Positions 54,159 through 63,871 of a DNA stretch of 64,000 nt are shown here, one piece after another. Every line of letters begins with the position of its first letter. Within the stretch, counting starts at the first letter, position 1. Source of the stretch: Streptomyces thermodiastaticus (GTDB lineage Bacteria; Actinomycetota; Actinomycetes; Streptomycetales; Streptomycetaceae). A model generated the notes under the pieces. It made no database searches. It saw only the letters and a list, made by a program, of their open reading frames with translations, and was not told the DNA's origin. Position numbers and translations under genes: made by a program. Location of the stretch: NCBI RefSeq assembly GCF_014656135.1, contig NZ_BNBV01000003.1, positions 186,001 through 250,000 on the forward strand. Reading direction: 5' to 3'.

Positions 54159-54944
54159 TCATTCCCAGCGGAAGCACTTCGCCGCGGCCGCCAGCCCCGC
54201 GACCGCCCAGACGGCGAGGATCCCCAGGTCGCCCCATGGCATGCCGGCGCCGTGCCGCAGCACGTCCCGCAGCCCGTCCGACAGGGCGGAGATCGGCAGC
54301 AGGCCGAGCACGCCCTGGGCGCCGGAGGGGAACTTGTCGAGCGGCACGATCACCCCGCCGCCCACCAGCAGCAGCAGGAACACCAGATTCGCGGCGGCCA
54401 GCGTGGCCTCGGCCTTCAGCGTCCCGGCCATGAGCAGGCCCAGCCCGGAGAAGGCGGCCGTGCCGAGCACGAGCAGCAGCACCACCGCGAGCGGGTTGCC
54501 GTGCGGGGACCAGCCCAGCGCGACAGCGATCACGGTCAGCAGGACGACCTGGAGCACCTCGGTCACCAGCACCGACGCCGTCTTGGCGGTCATCAGGCCC
54601 CAGCGGGGCAGCGGTGAGGCGGCCAGCCGCTTCAGCACGCCGTAGCGGCGCTCGAAGCCGGTGGCGATGGCCTGCCCGGTGAACGCCGTCGACATCACCG
54701 CGAGCGCCAGCACGCCGGGTGTGAGGAAGTCCACGGACCGGCCCGCCCCGGTGTCCACGATGTCCACCGAGCTGAACAGCACCAGCAACAGCGTCGGGAT
54801 GACCACGGTGAGCAGCAGCTGCTCGCCGTTGCGCAGCAGCATCTTCGTCTCCAGCGCCGCCTGCGCCGCGATCATGCGGGGCAGCGGGGCCGCGCCCGGC
54901 CGGGGCGCGTACCTGCCGGTGCGGGGGGAGGTGGCGGTGGTCAC
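54159..54944 (-). CDS. ABC transporter permease (ABC-2 type)
   Basis: A 261-residue membrane protein with six hydrophobic helices of the ABC-2 (drug or polysaccharide exporter) type: LLLTVVIPTLLLVLFSSVD, DFLTPGVLALAVMSTAFTGQAIATGFERRYGVLKRLAASPLPRWGLM, and the later VFLLLLVGGGVIVPLDKFP. GTG 54944 overlaps the stop of the ATPase gene by 4 bases (GTGA). The two form a simple exporter; the cargo is unknown. It lies 79 bp upstream of ctaA on the same strand, so read-through into heme A synthesis is possible. Confidence 0.92.
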   Translation of the reverse strand: MTTATSPRTGRYAPRPGAAPLPRMIAAQAALETKMLLRNGEQLLLTVVIPTLLLVLFSSVDIVDTGAGRSVDFLTPGVLALAVMSTAFTGQAIATGFERRYGVLKRLAASPLPRWGLMTAKTASVLVTEVLQVVLLTVIAVALGWSPHGNPLAVVLLLVLGTAAFSGLGLLMAGTLKAEATLAAANLVFLLLLVGGGVIVPLDKFPSGAQGVLGLLPISALSDGLRDVLRHGAGMPWGDLGILAVWAVAGLAAAAKCFRWE

Positions 54945-55864
54945 GAGCGCAGCTCCTTGCCGGTCAGCTCCAGGAAGACGTCCTCCAGAGTGTGCCGCTC
55001 GACCGCGATCCGGTCGGGCATCACGCCGTGCTGCGCGCACCAGGACGTCACTGTCGCGAGCAGCTGCGGGCCGACCTCGCCGTCGACCCGGTAGGTGCCC
55101 GGCGTCACCTCGGCGGCCGAGCAGTCGTCGGGCAGCGCCTTGAGCAGGGAGGTGATGTCCAGGCCGGGCCGGCCGGTGAAACGCAGGGTGTTCTCGGCGC
55201 CGCCGCGGCACAGCTCCTCGGGAGAGCCCTGGGCGATGACCTTGCCGGCGTCCACGATGGCGACGTCGTCGGCGAGCTCCTCGGCCTCGTCCATGGCGTG
55301 CGTGGTGAGGATCACGGACACCCCGTCGGCGCGCAGGTCGCGCACCAGGTCCCAGGTGGCCCGGCGGGCCTGCGGGTCGAGCCCGGCGGTCGGCTCGTCG
55401 AGGAAGACCAGCTCGGGCCGGCCGACCACGGCCATGGCGAGCGCCAGCCGCTGCTTCTGCCCGCCGGACAGCCGGCGGTAGCTGGTGCGCCCGCAGCTGC
55501 CCAGACCCAGCCGTTCGATCAGCTCGTCGACGTCCAGCGGGTGGGCGTGCAGCCTGGCGACGTGCCGCAGCATCTCCTCGGCGCGGGCCCCGGAGTAGAC
55601 GCCTCCGGACTGCAGCATCACCCCGATGCGGGGACGCAACTGCGCGGCCTGGCCGACGGGATCGAGGCCCAGGACGCGCACCGTGCCGGAGTCCGGCTTC
55701 CGGTACCCCTCGCAGGTCTCGACCGTGGTCGTCTTGCCGGCGCCGTTGGGGCCGAGGACGGCGGTCACGCCCGGCCGGGCCACCAGGTCGAGGCCGTCCA
55801 CCGCGGTCTTCGTGCCGTACCGCTTCACCAGGGCCTGGACCTGGACCACGGGCTCACTTCGCAT
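54941..55864 (-). CDS. ABC transporter ATP-binding protein (drug/ABC-2 export type)
   Basis: A 307-residue ATPase with Walker A GPNGAGKTT (residues 38-46), signature YRRLSGGQKQRLALAMAVVGRP, Walker B LVFLDEPTAGLDP and the switch His in ILTTHAMDEAEELAD. The C-terminal extension of about 90 residues ends LEDVFLELTGKELRS, as in DrrA/CcmA-like exporters. ATG 55864 has TAGACT 8 nt upstream (leaderless). It pairs with the overlapping permease gene; a cargo of drugs or lipids is inferred. Confidence 0.94.
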   Translation of the reverse strand: MRSEPVVQVQALVKRYGTKTAVDGLDLVARPGVTAVLGPNGAGKTTTVETCEGYRKPDSGTVRVLGLDPVGQAAQLRPRIGVMLQSGGVYSGARAEEMLRHVARLHAHPLDVDELIERLGLGSCGRTSYRRLSGGQKQRLALAMAVVGRPELVFLDEPTAGLDPQARRATWDLVRDLRADGVSVILTTHAMDEAEELADDVAIVDAGKVIAQGSPEELCRGGAENTLRFTGRPGLDITSLLKALPDDCSAAEVTPGTYRVDGEVGPQLLATVTSWCAQHGVMPDRIAVERHTLEDVFLELTGKELRS

Positions 55865-55872
55865 GGGACCAG

Positions 55873-55878
55873 AGTCTA
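55873..55878 (-). promoter_or_regulatory. -10 element of leaderless ABC transporter promoter
   Basis: Minus-strand TAGACT, 8 nt before ATG 55864. Confidence 0.55.
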
Positions 55879-55895
55879 GGGACACGGCGGGCCCC

Positions 55896-56708
55896 TCAGT
55901 CGCGGGGGTGCCCGGCGGCCTGCTCGCGGGGACGGTGGGCCGGGAGCCGCCGCTCGGCGTAGGCCACCGCGTCCGCCAGCGGGAACAGCCGCGCCGTGGC
56001 CGCCCCGACGCGGCCGCGCACCACCGGACGGTCCCGTTCGAAGTCCCGGCCCAGCTCGTCGAACCGGTCGGCGCTGATCGACACCTCGGTCACCTCCTCC
56101 CAGCCCCGCGGCCCGGGGCGGCCCACGCGGACGCGGGGCGCCGGGATGCGGTATTCGGCCAGATGGAAGCAGGTGCAGGCGTCGTATCCGCAGCCGAGCA
56201 GCAGCACCCGGGCGCCCGCGGGCTCCAGGGCGGCCGGCGGGCTGTGCTCGCCCGGGCGGCAGTCGGGGGCGTGGCCGGCGGTGATCTCGGCGGCGCGCGG
56301 CCCGACGGCTGCGGACGACGTCTGCGGATGCGCGCTGCGCCGGGCGCCCGGCCAGGTCCGCACGGTCTCGGGGATCACCCCGGCCCCGAGGGTGGGGGTC
56401 ACCCGCGGGTCGAAGGCGGGCATCGCGGCCCGGATCACCTCCCACCACTGCTCGGGCACCGGCGGGTTGCTCCACTGCGCGGGGTCGGACAGATGGCCGG
56501 AATGCGCGGGCACCACCAGGGTGCCGTCCGGGCCGAGCGCGTCCAGGAGGGCCCGCACGACGGCGACGGCGCCGCCGCAGACCCAGCCGAGCGAGCTGAG
56601 GGAGGAGTGCACCAGGAGCAGCTCGCCGGGGCGCACCCCGAGGTCGCGCAGCTGGCGGGCGAGCGAGGTGCGGGTGACGAGAGGGCCGGTCGGAAGGGGT
56701 GCGGGCAT
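55896..56708 (-). CDS. AAC(3)-type aminoglycoside N-acetyltransferase family protein
   Basis: A 270-residue acetyl-CoA-dependent transferase of the antibiotic N-acetyltransferase family. Family blocks are LLLVHSSLSSLGWVCGGAVAVVRALLDALGPDGTLVVPAHSGHLSDPAQW, AFDPRVTPTLGAGVIPETVRTWPGARRSAHPQTSSAAVGP and LLLGCGYDACTCFHLAEY. The usual catalytic His block (PTHSAxxxDP) is PAHSGHLSDP here. Such genes are common in Streptomyces chromosomes and often give no resistance. ATG 56708 is preceded at 7 nt by GAGACT, a near -10. It is divergent from sufR. Confidence 0.9.
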   Translation of the reverse strand: MPAPLPTGPLVTRTSLARQLRDLGVRPGELLLVHSSLSSLGWVCGGAVAVVRALLDALGPDGTLVVPAHSGHLSDPAQWSNPPVPEQWWEVIRAAMPAFDPRVTPTLGAGVIPETVRTWPGARRSAHPQTSSAAVGPRAAEITAGHAPDCRPGEHSPPAALEPAGARVLLLGCGYDACTCFHLAEYRIPAPRVRVGRPGPRGWEEVTEVSISADRFDELGRDFERDRPVVRGRVGAATARLFPLADAVAYAERRLPAHRPREQAAGHPRD

Positions 56709-56715
56709 GGGCAGC

Positions 56716-56721
56716 AGTCTC
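56716..56721 (-). promoter_or_regulatory. Near-consensus -10 of AAC(3)-type gene
   Basis: Minus-strand GAGACT, 7 nt before ATG 56708. It deviates from TANNNT only at the first base. Confidence 0.4.
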
Positions 56722-56829
56722 GCGCACCGCACGGCCGGAGGGGTGCTTGCGGACGGCCGGTTCTTTTCCGCAGGTCGGCTTAGGTCTGCCTTAGTGATGC
56801 ACGGCACCGCCCGGCCGGGGGGAGGCCGC

Positions 56830-56859
56830 TTGTCACTGTCCGAGGAATTACGCAACAAT
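56830..56859 (+). promoter_or_regulatory. sufR (suf operon) promoter
   Basis: TTGTCA (56830-56835) and AACAAT (56854-56859) are separated by 18 bp. The -10 lies 6 nt before GTG 56866, so the mRNA should be leaderless. The SufR operator covers the -10. Confidence 0.6.
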
Positions 56860-56866
56860 GGCGTTG
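56853..56866 (+). promoter_or_regulatory. SufR operator CAAC-N6-GTTG
   Basis: CAAC (56853-56856) and GTTG (56863-56866) are separated by exactly 6 bp. This is the inverted repeat known for SufR in cyanobacteria, and as I recall for Streptomyces SufR. It overlaps the -10 and its last G is the first base of the sufR start codon, so bound SufR would block its own operon. Confidence 0.8.
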
Positions 56867-57627
56867 TGAAAAACGTCGGCGTGGCTCGGGAGGCCCCCCA
56901 GGGGGCCCCGCAGGACGAGTTCGCGGCCGGGTTGCGCGCGGATCGCTCCACCCGCAACCGGGTCGCGCGGTCCATCCTGGACCACGGCCCGTCGACCGTC
57001 GCCGAGCTGGCCGGACGGCTGGGTCTGACCCAGGCGGCCGTACGGCGCCACCTGGACGCCCTGGTCGCCGACGACGTGGTCGAGGCGCGAGACCGCCGGG
57101 TGTACGGGACGCGTACGCGCGGTCGGCCCGCCAAGGTGTTCGCGCTCACCGACTGCGGCCGGGACGCCTTCGACCAGTCCTACGACCAGCTGGCCGTGGC
57201 CGCGCTGCGCTGGATCGCCGAGCGGGAGGGCGGCCGCGCCGCGGTCGCCGCCTTCGCCCGGGCCCGGTTCGCCGCGCAGGCCGGCGCGTACCGTGAGGCG
57301 ATCGAGAGGGCAGGCCCCGGACGGCGCGCCGAAGCACTGGCCAAGGCGCTGAGTGCGGACGGGTACGCTGCTACAACGCGCAGCGCGCCCCTCCCGCAGC
57401 AGGGCGAGCAGCTCTGCCAGCACCACTGCCCGGTCGCCCACGTCGCGGAACAGTTCCCGCAGCTGTGCGAGGCGGAGACGGAGGTCTTCGCCGAACTGCT
57501 GGGAACCCACGTCCAGCGGCTGGCGACCATCGCCCACGGCGACGGCGTCTGCACGACGTTCATCCCCAAGATTTCCGACTCCAGCGACACCGCATCTGCT
57601 AGCACGGCCGGGAGGAACCCCGCATGA
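56866..57627 (+). CDS. sufR: Iron-sulfur cluster-sensing repressor SufR
   Basis: Represses the suf operon when it carries a [4Fe-4S] cluster and releases it under iron or oxidative stress. The 253-residue protein has a DeoR/ArsR-like winged helix (residues 31-90, [24 protein letters not shown], wing RGRPAK). The cluster cysteines are Cys184 and Cys188 (CQHHC), Cys201, with Cys229 as a possible extra ligand. GTG 56866 is supported by the leaderless promoter. Its stop overlaps sufB by 4 bases (ATGA), so it is the first gene of the suf operon. Confidence 0.95.
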   Translation: MKNVGVAREAPQGAPQDEFAAGLRADRSTRNRVARSILDHGPSTVAELAGRLGLTQAAVRRHLDALVADDVVEARDRRVYGTRTRGRPAKVFALTDCGRDAFDQSYDQLAVAALRWIAEREGGRAAVAAFARARFAAQAGAYREAIERAGPGRRAEALAKALSADGYAATTRSAPLPQQGEQLCQHHCPVAHVAEQFPQLCEAETEVFAELLGTHVQRLATIAHGDGVCTTFIPKISDSSDTASASTAGRNPA

Positions 57628-59045
57628 CTCTCCCCACGGAGACTGCCCACCCCGAACTCGAGGGCCTGGGCACGTACGAATACGGCTGGGCCGACCGGGA
57701 CGTGGCCGGCGCGACGGCGCGTCGCGGCCTGGACGAGGACGTCGTCCGGGACATCTCCGCCAAGAAGTCCGAGCCGGAATGGATGACCAAGCTCCGCCTC
57801 AAGGGCCTGCGGCTCTTCGAGAAGAAGCCCCTGCCGAACTGGGGCTCGGACCTGTCGGGGATCGACTTCGACAACATCAAGTACTTCGTGCGCTCCACGG
57901 AGAAGCAGGCGGAGTCCTGGGAGGACCTGCCCGAGGACATCAAGAACACCTACGACAAGCTGGGCATCCCCGAGGCGGAGAAGAAGCGCCTGGTGGCCGG
58001 TGTCGCCGCCCAGTACGAGTCGGAGGTCGTCTACCACCAGATCCGCGAGGACCTGGAGCAGCAGGGCGTCATCTTCCTCGACACCGACACCGCGCTGAAG
58101 GAGCACCCGGAGCTCTTCAAGGAGTACTTCGGCACCGTCATCCCGGCCGGTGACAACAAGTTCGCCGCGCTGAACACCGCCGTGTGGTCCGGCGGCTCCT
58201 TCATCTACGTGCCGCCGGGTGTGCACGTGGAGATCCCGCTGCAGGCCTACTTCCGCATCAACACGGAGAACATGGGCCAGTTCGAGCGGACCCTGATCAT
58301 CGTCGACGAGGGTGCCTACGTGCACTACGTCGAGGGCTGCACCGCGCCGATCTACAAGAGCGACTCCCTGCACAGCGCGGTCGTCGAGATCATCGTCAAG
58401 AAGAACGCCCGCTGCCGCTACACGACCATCCAGAACTGGTCGAACAACGTCTACAACCTGGTCACCAAGCGCGCCGTGGCCTACGAGGGCGCGACCATGG
58501 AGTGGATCGACGGCAACATCGGCTCCAAGGTGACGATGAAGTACCCGGCCGTCTACCTGATGGGCGAGCACGCCAAGGGCGAGACGCTGTCCATCGCCTT
58601 CGCCGGCGAGGGCCAGCACCAGGACGCCGGCGCCAAGATGGTCCACATGGCGCCGAACACGTCGTCCAACATCGTCTCCAAGTCGGTGGCGCGCGGCGGC
58701 GGCCGCACCTCCTACCGCGGTCTGATCGAGATCGGCGAGGGCGCCCCCGGCTCCAAGTCGAACGTGCTGTGCGACGCGCTGCTGGTGGACACCATCTCCC
58801 GGTCCGACACCTACCCCTACGTCGACGTCCGCGAGGACGACGTGTCCATGGGCCACGAGGCCACCGTCTCCAAGGTCTCCGAGGACCAGCTCTTCTACCT
58901 GATGAGCCGCGGTCTGAGCGAGGACGAGGCGATGGCGATGATCGTGCGCGGCTTCGTCGAGCCGATCGCCAAGGAGCTGCCCATGGAGTACGCGCTGGAG
59001 CTCAACCGGCTGATCGAGCTGCAGATGGAGGGCGCGGTCGGCTGA
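57624..59045 (+). CDS. sufB: Fe-S cluster scaffold protein SufB
   Basis: Part of the SufBC2D scaffold on which [4Fe-4S] clusters are built in the cytosol. The 473-residue protein has [71 protein letters not shown], the beta-helix core, and [37 protein letters not shown] that binds SufC. GGAGGA lies 9 nt before the ATG. It is the largest and most conserved gene of the operon. Confidence 0.98.
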   Translation: MTLPTETAHPELEGLGTYEYGWADRDVAGATARRGLDEDVVRDISAKKSEPEWMTKLRLKGLRLFEKKPLPNWGSDLSGIDFDNIKYFVRSTEKQAESWEDLPEDIKNTYDKLGIPEAEKKRLVAGVAAQYESEVVYHQIREDLEQQGVIFLDTDTALKEHPELFKEYFGTVIPAGDNKFAALNTAVWSGGSFIYVPPGVHVEIPLQAYFRINTENMGQFERTLIIVDEGAYVHYVEGCTAPIYKSDSLHSAVVEIIVKKNARCRYTTIQNWSNNVYNLVTKRAVAYEGATMEWIDGNIGSKVTMKYPAVYLMGEHAKGETLSIAFAGEGQHQDAGAKMVHMAPNTSSNIVSKSVARGGGRTSYRGLIEIGEGAPGSKSNVLCDALLVDTISRSDTYPYVDVREDDVSMGHEATVSKVSEDQLFYLMSRGLSEDEAMAMIVRGFVEPIAKELPMEYALELNRLIELQMEGAVG

Positions 59046-59105
59046 CCGCCGCCGCAGCACCCCCGTCAGGCCCATACGCAACGGAAAGCGAGCATTACGA
59101 CAGCC

Positions 59106-60296
59106 ATGGCTGAGGCCCAGAACTCTCCCACCCCCGTGGGATCCACCACCGCGGGCCAGATCGCGGTCGCCGCCGAGTCGACCGTGGCCACGCGGATGAG
59201 CGCGCCGCCGTCCTTCGACGTGGCGGACTTCCCCGTCCCGCACGGCCGCGAGGAGGAGTGGCGGTTCACCCCGCTGGAGCGCCTTCGCGGCCTGCACGAC
59301 GGCACGGCCGTCGCCGCGGGCCAGGGCGTGAAGGTCGTCGTCGAGGCGCCCGAGGGTGTCACCGTCGAGACCGTCGGCCGTGACGACGCCCGGCTCGGCA
59401 AGGCCGGCACCCCCGTGGACCGCGTCGCCGCCCAGGCGTACTCCGCCTTCGAGCAGGCGTCCGTCGTGACCGTGCCGAAGGAGACCCAGCTCACCGAGCC
59501 GATCCGCATCGCGGTGCACGGCGAGGGCGGCGCCGCCTTCGGCCACCAGGTCGTCGAGCTGGGCGCGTTCGCCGAGGCCGTCGTCGTCATCGACCACACC
59601 GGTGACGCGGTGCTCGCCGCGAACATCGACTACGTCCTCGGCGACGGCGCCAAGCTCACCGTCGTCTCCGTCCAGGACTGGGACGACCGGGCCGTCCACG
59701 TCGCCCAGCACAACGCGCTGGTCGGGCGGGACGCCTCCTTCAAGTCCGTGGTCGTCACCTTCGGCGGCGACCTGGTCCGGCTGCACCCGCGGGTGACCTA
59801 CGCCGGGCCCGGCGGCGAGGCCGAGCTGTACGGCCTGTACTTCACCGACGCCGGGCAGCACCAGGAGCACCGGCTCTTCGTCGACCACAGCGCCCCGCAC
59901 TGCAAGTCGAACGTCGCCTACAAGGGCGCGCTGCAGGGCGAGGACGCGCACGCGGTGTGGATCGGTGACGTGCTCATCGAGGCCAGGGCCGAGGGCACCG
60001 ACACCTACGAGATGAACCGGAACCTGGTGCTCACCGACGGCGCCCGGGTCGACTCCGTCCCCAACCTGGAGATCGAGACCGGCGAGATCGTCGGCGCCGG
60101 CCACGCCTCCGCCACCGGCCGCTTCGACGACGAGCAGCTGTTCTACCTGATGGCCCGCGGCATCCCGGAGAACGAGGCCCGCCGCCTGGTGGTCCGCGGC
60201 TTCTTCGCGGAGCTGGTCCAGCAGATCGGTGTGCAGGACATCGAGGAGCGCCTGCTCACCAAGATCGAACAGGAGCTGGAGGCCTCGGTCGCATGA
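59106..60296 (+). CDS. sufD: Fe-S cluster assembly protein SufD
   Basis: Paralogue of SufB and partner in the SufBC2D scaffold, thought to help iron entry. The 396-residue protein has the N-terminal DFPVPHGREEEWRFTPLERL, the beta-helix (LYFTDAGQHQEHRLFVDHSAPHCKSNVAYKGAL) with the conserved His, and the SufC-binding end GHASATGRFDDEQLFYLMARGIPENEARRLVVRGFF. It is 60 bp after sufB. Its stop overlaps the ferredoxin gene by 4 bases (ATGA). The ribosome site is weak. Confidence 0.97.
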   Translation: MAEAQNSPTPVGSTTAGQIAVAAESTVATRMSAPPSFDVADFPVPHGREEEWRFTPLERLRGLHDGTAVAAGQGVKVVVEAPEGVTVETVGRDDARLGKAGTPVDRVAAQAYSAFEQASVVTVPKETQLTEPIRIAVHGEGGAAFGHQVVELGAFAEAVVVIDHTGDAVLAANIDYVLGDGAKLTVVSVQDWDDRAVHVAQHNALVGRDASFKSVVVTFGGDLVRLHPRVTYAGPGGEAELYGLYFTDAGQHQEHRLFVDHSAPHCKSNVAYKGALQGEDAHAVWIGDVLIEARAEGTDTYEMNRNLVLTDGARVDSVPNLEIETGEIVGAGHASATGRFDDEQLFYLMARGIPENEARRLVVRGFFAELVQQIGVQDIEERLLTKIEQELEASVA

Positions 60297-60616
60297 GCAA
60301 CGCCTTCGTACGTGTCTGCGGGCTGAGCGAGCTGGAGGACGACACCCCGAAACGGGTGGAGATCGACGGCACGCCCGTGTCCGTGGTGCGCACCGAGGGC
60401 GAGGTGTTCGCGATCTACGACATCTGCTCGCACGCGAACGTCTCGCTGTCGGAGGGCGAGGTCGACGACTGCCACATCGAGTGCTGGCTGCACGGCTCGC
60501 GCTTCGACCTCCGTTCCGGTAAGCCCGACGCACTTCCGGCGACGCGTCCCGTCCCCGTATACCCCGTAAAGATCGAAGGGGACGACGTGCTCGTCTCCCT
60601 CTCCCAGGAGTCCTGA
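60293..60616 (+). CDS. Rieske-type ferredoxin within the suf operon
   Basis: A 107-residue soluble [2Fe-2S] protein. The Rieske ligands are Cys45/His47 (CSHANVSL) and Cys64/His67 (CWLHGSRF). It lacks the extra cysteines for a disulfide, so it is the low-potential, oxygenase-ferredoxin class (usually annotated as non-heme iron oxygenase ferredoxin subunit). Its place between sufD and sufC is conserved in actinobacteria and suggests electron supply to cluster assembly, rather than to an oxygenase. The ATG overlaps sufD by 4 bases. Confidence 0.93.
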   Translation: MSNAFVRVCGLSELEDDTPKRVEIDGTPVSVVRTEGEVFAIYDICSHANVSLSEGEVDDCHIECWLHGSRFDLRSGKPDALPATRPVPVYPVKIEGDDVLVSLSQES

Positions 60617-60623
60617 GGCACCC

Positions 60624-61384
<761 letters not shown>

Positions 61385-61388
<4 letters not shown>

Positions 61389-62641
61389 CACAGCTGCCGG
61401 GCCTCCTCGACACCGAGGCGATCCGCAAGGACTTCCCGACCCTGGACCGGCTGGTCCACGACGGCCGGAAGCTGGTGTACCTGGACAATGCGGCGACCTC
61501 GCAGACGCCGCGCCAGGTGCTCGATGTGCTCTCCGAGTACTACGAACAGCACAACGCCAACGTCCACCGCGGCGTGCACGTGCTGGCCGAGGAGGCCACG
61601 GCGCTGTACGAGGGCGCGCGCGACAAGGTCGCGGCGTTCATCAACGCGCCCAGCCGGGACGAGGTGGTGTTCACCAAGAACGCCTCCGAGTCGCTGAACC
61701 TCGTGGCGAACATGCTCGGCTGGGCCGACGAGCCCTACCGGGTGGACGCCGACACCGAGATCGTCATCACCGAGATGGAGCACCACTCCAACATCGTTCC
61801 CTGGCAGCTGCTCTCGCAGCGCACGGGCGCGAAGCTGAAGTGGTTCGGCCTGACCGACGACGGACGTCTGGACCTGTCGAACATCGAGGAGATCATCACG
61901 GAGAAGACGAAGATCGTCTCCTTTGTGCTGGTGTCCAACATCCTCGGCACCGTCAACCCGGTCGAGCAGATCGTCCGCCGCGCCCAGGAGGTCGGCGCCC
62001 TGGTCTGCATCGACGCCTCCCAGGCGGCGCCGCACATGCCGCTGGACGTGCAGGCTCTCCAGGCCGACTTCGTGGCCTTCACCGGCCACAAGATGTGCGG
62101 TCCGACCGGCATCGGTGTGTTGTGGGGCCGTCAGGAACTCCTGGAGGACCTGCCTCCGTTCCTGGGCGGCGGCGAGATGATCGAGACGGTGTCGATGCAC
62201 TCCTCGACCTACGCGCCGGCGCCGCACAAGTTCGAGGCCGGCACCCCGCCGATCGCGCAGGCGGTCGGCCTGGGCGCGGCCATCGACTACCTGAACTCCA
62301 TCGGCATGGAGAAGATCCTCGCCCACGAGCACGCGCTCACCGAGTACGCGGTGAAGCGGCTCGCCGAGGTCCCCGATCTGAAGATCATCGGCCCGGCCAC
62401 GGCCGAGGACCGCGGCGCGGCGATCTCCTTCACGCTCGGTGACATCCACCCGCATGATGTGGGCCAGGTCCTGGACGAGCAGGGCATCGCGGTGCGCGTG
62501 GGCCACCACTGCGCCCGCCCGGTGTGCCTCCGCTACGGAATTCCTGCGACCACGCGGGCGTCGTTCTATCTGTACTCCACGCCGGCCGAGATCGACGCTC
62601 TGGTCGACGGCCTGGAGCACGTACGGAACTTCTTCGGATGA
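61385..62641 (+). CDS. sufS: Cysteine desulfurase SufS
   Basis: Pyridoxal phosphate enzyme that takes sulfur from cysteine and passes it to SufU. The 418-residue protein has YLDNAATSQTPRQVLD, the PLP-binding lysine in FVAFTGHKMCGPTGIGVLWG and the catalytic Cys loop VGHHCARPVCLRYG near the end. GTG 61385 overlaps sufC (GTGA). SufU follows after 11 bp, as in the SufS-SufU pairs of Gram-positives. Confidence 0.98.
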
Positions 62642-62652
62642 GGGGCTGAGGC

Positions 62653-63120
62653 GTGAAGCTGGACTCCATGTACCAGGACGTCATCCTGGACCACTACAAG
62701 AACCCCCACGGGCGGGGGCTCAGGGATGGCGACGCCGAGGTGCACCACGTGAACCCGACGTGCGGCGACGAGATCACGCTTCGCGTCAAGTACGACGGCA
62801 CGACGATCCAGGACGTCTCGTACGAGGGGCAAGGCTGTTCCATCAGCCAGGCGTCGGCCTCCGTGCTGAACGATCTCCTCGTCGGCAAGGACCTCGCCGA
62901 GGCGCAGAAGATCCAGGAGACGTTCCTGGAGCTGATGCAGTCCAAGGGCAGGATCGAGCCCGACGAGGCGATGGAGGACGTGCTGGAGGACGCGGTGGCC
63001 TTCGCCGGCGTCTCCAAGTACCCCGCGCGGGTCAAGTGCGCCCTGCTGAGCTGGATGGCGTGGAAGGACGCGACGGCCCAGGCGCTGGCCGGCGCCGAGG
63101 CCGAAAGGAAGACGGCATGA
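62653..63120 (+). CDS. sufU: Zinc-dependent sulfurtransferase SufU
   Basis: Accepts persulfide sulfur from SufS and delivers it to SufB. The 155-residue protein has the zinc ligands Cys37 and Asp39 (TCGDE), Cys62 (GQGCSISQASAS) and Cys129 (ARVKCALL). The insert between the second and third cysteines (about residues 72-125) is the SufU feature that IscU lacks. GTG 62653 follows GGGGCTGAGGC. Its stop overlaps the next gene by 4 bases (ATGA). Confidence 0.97.
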   Translation: MKLDSMYQDVILDHYKNPHGRGLRDGDAEVHHVNPTCGDEITLRVKYDGTTIQDVSYEGQGCSISQASASVLNDLLVGKDLAEAQKIQETFLELMQSKGRIEPDEAMEDVLEDAVAFAGVSKYPARVKCALLSWMAWKDATAQALAGAEAERKTA

Positions 63121-63449
63121 GCGACACGGCCCAGATGAAGCCGGTCTCGGAGGAGGAACTCCGCGAGGCCCTGATGGACGTCGTCGACCCCGAGCTGGGC
63201 ATCGACGTCGTCAACCTGGGGCTGGTCTACGGCATCCACATCGACGACTCCAACGTGGCCACCGTCGACATGACCCTCACCTCGGCGGCCTGCCCGCTGA
63301 CCGACGTCATCGAGGACCAGGCCCGGTCCGCGACCGAGGGCATCGTCAACGAGCTGCGCATCAACTGGGTCTGGATGCCGCCGTGGGGCCCCGACAAGAT
63401 CACCGACGAGGGCCGCGAGCAGCTGCGCGCGCTCGGGTTCAACGTCTGA
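63117..63449 (+). CDS. sufT: MIP18/DUF59 family Fe-S maturation protein (SufT type)
   Basis: A 110-residue member of the DUF59 (PaaD/MIP18) family, found as SufT at the end of suf operons and involved in Fe-S protein maturation. It has EELREALMDVVDPELGIDVVNLGLVYGI, VDMTLTSAACPLTDVIEDQ with the conserved active Cys, and INWVWMPPWGPDKITDEGREQLRALGF. The ATG overlaps the sufU stop. It is the last gene of the operon and is followed by a terminator. Confidence 0.95.
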   Translation: MSDTAQMKPVSEEELREALMDVVDPELGIDVVNLGLVYGIHIDDSNVATVDMTLTSAACPLTDVIEDQARSATEGIVNELRINWVWMPPWGPDKITDEGREQLRALGFNV

Positions 63450-63468
63450 CACACCGCTGGAGCACACG

Positions 63469-63500
63469 AAACGGCGAGGTCCGCCCGGGCCTCGCCGTTT
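63469..63500 (+). terminator. Intrinsic terminator of the suf operon
   Basis: AAACGGCGAGG and CCTCGCCGTTT form an 11-bp perfect stem with a 10-nt loop, followed by a T-rich stretch (CTTTCAC). It starts 19 bp after the sufT stop. Confidence 0.85.
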
Positions 63501-63515
63501 CTTTCACCCTCGTTG

Positions 63516-63529
63516 TGTACGAGTGTACA
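63516..63529 (+). promoter_or_regulatory. Inverted repeat TGTAC-N4-GTACA, candidate TetR operator
   Basis: Perfect 5-bp arms TGTAC (63516-63520) and GTACA (63525-63529) sit over the -35 position of the SMR promoter. The TetR gene downstream in the same operon is the obvious candidate regulator. Confidence 0.55.
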
Positions 63530-63538
63530 TACCGCCGG

Positions 63539-63544
63539 TACGCT
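63539..63544 (+). promoter_or_regulatory. -10 element of leaderless SMR pump promoter
   Basis: TACGCT is 6 nt before ATG 63551. Confidence 0.55.
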
Positions 63545-63550
63545 CCGCTC

Positions 63551-63871
63551 ATGGGATACGTGATGCTCGCCGGCGCCATCGCCGCGGAAGTCGCCGCCAC
63601 CACCGCCATGAAGTACAGCGAGGGCTTCAGCAGGCTCGGACCGTCGCTGATCACCCTCCTCGGTTATGTGCTGTCCTTCGCGCTGCTGGCCCAGACCCTG
63701 AAGTCCGTCTCCATCGGCACCGCCTACGCCATCTGGTCGGGCATCGGCACCGCGGCCGTCGCCACGCTCGGCCTGCTGCTGTTCGGCGAGGGACTCACCC
63801 TCGCCAAGATCGCCGGCATCGTCCTGATCATCGGCGGTGTGGTGGTGCTGAACCTCGGCGGAGCCCACTGA
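63551..63871 (+). CDS. Small multidrug resistance (SMR/EmrE-like) efflux protein
   Basis: A 106-residue protein with four hydrophobic helices, the standard size for the proton-coupled SMR family that exports lipophilic cations. The essential glutamate is Glu13 (AGAIAAEVAATTAMKYSEGF). The aromatic and glycine motifs are AYAIWSGIGTAAVATLG and GIVLIIGGVVVLNLGG. The start is supported by the leaderless -10. Its stop shares one base with the next gene (TGATG), so pump and regulator are coupled. Confidence 0.93.
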   Translation: MGYVMLAGAIAAEVAATTAMKYSEGFSRLGPSLITLLGYVLSFALLAQTLKSVSIGTAYAIWSGIGTAAVATLGLLLFGEGLTLAKIAGIVLIIGGVVVLNLGGAH

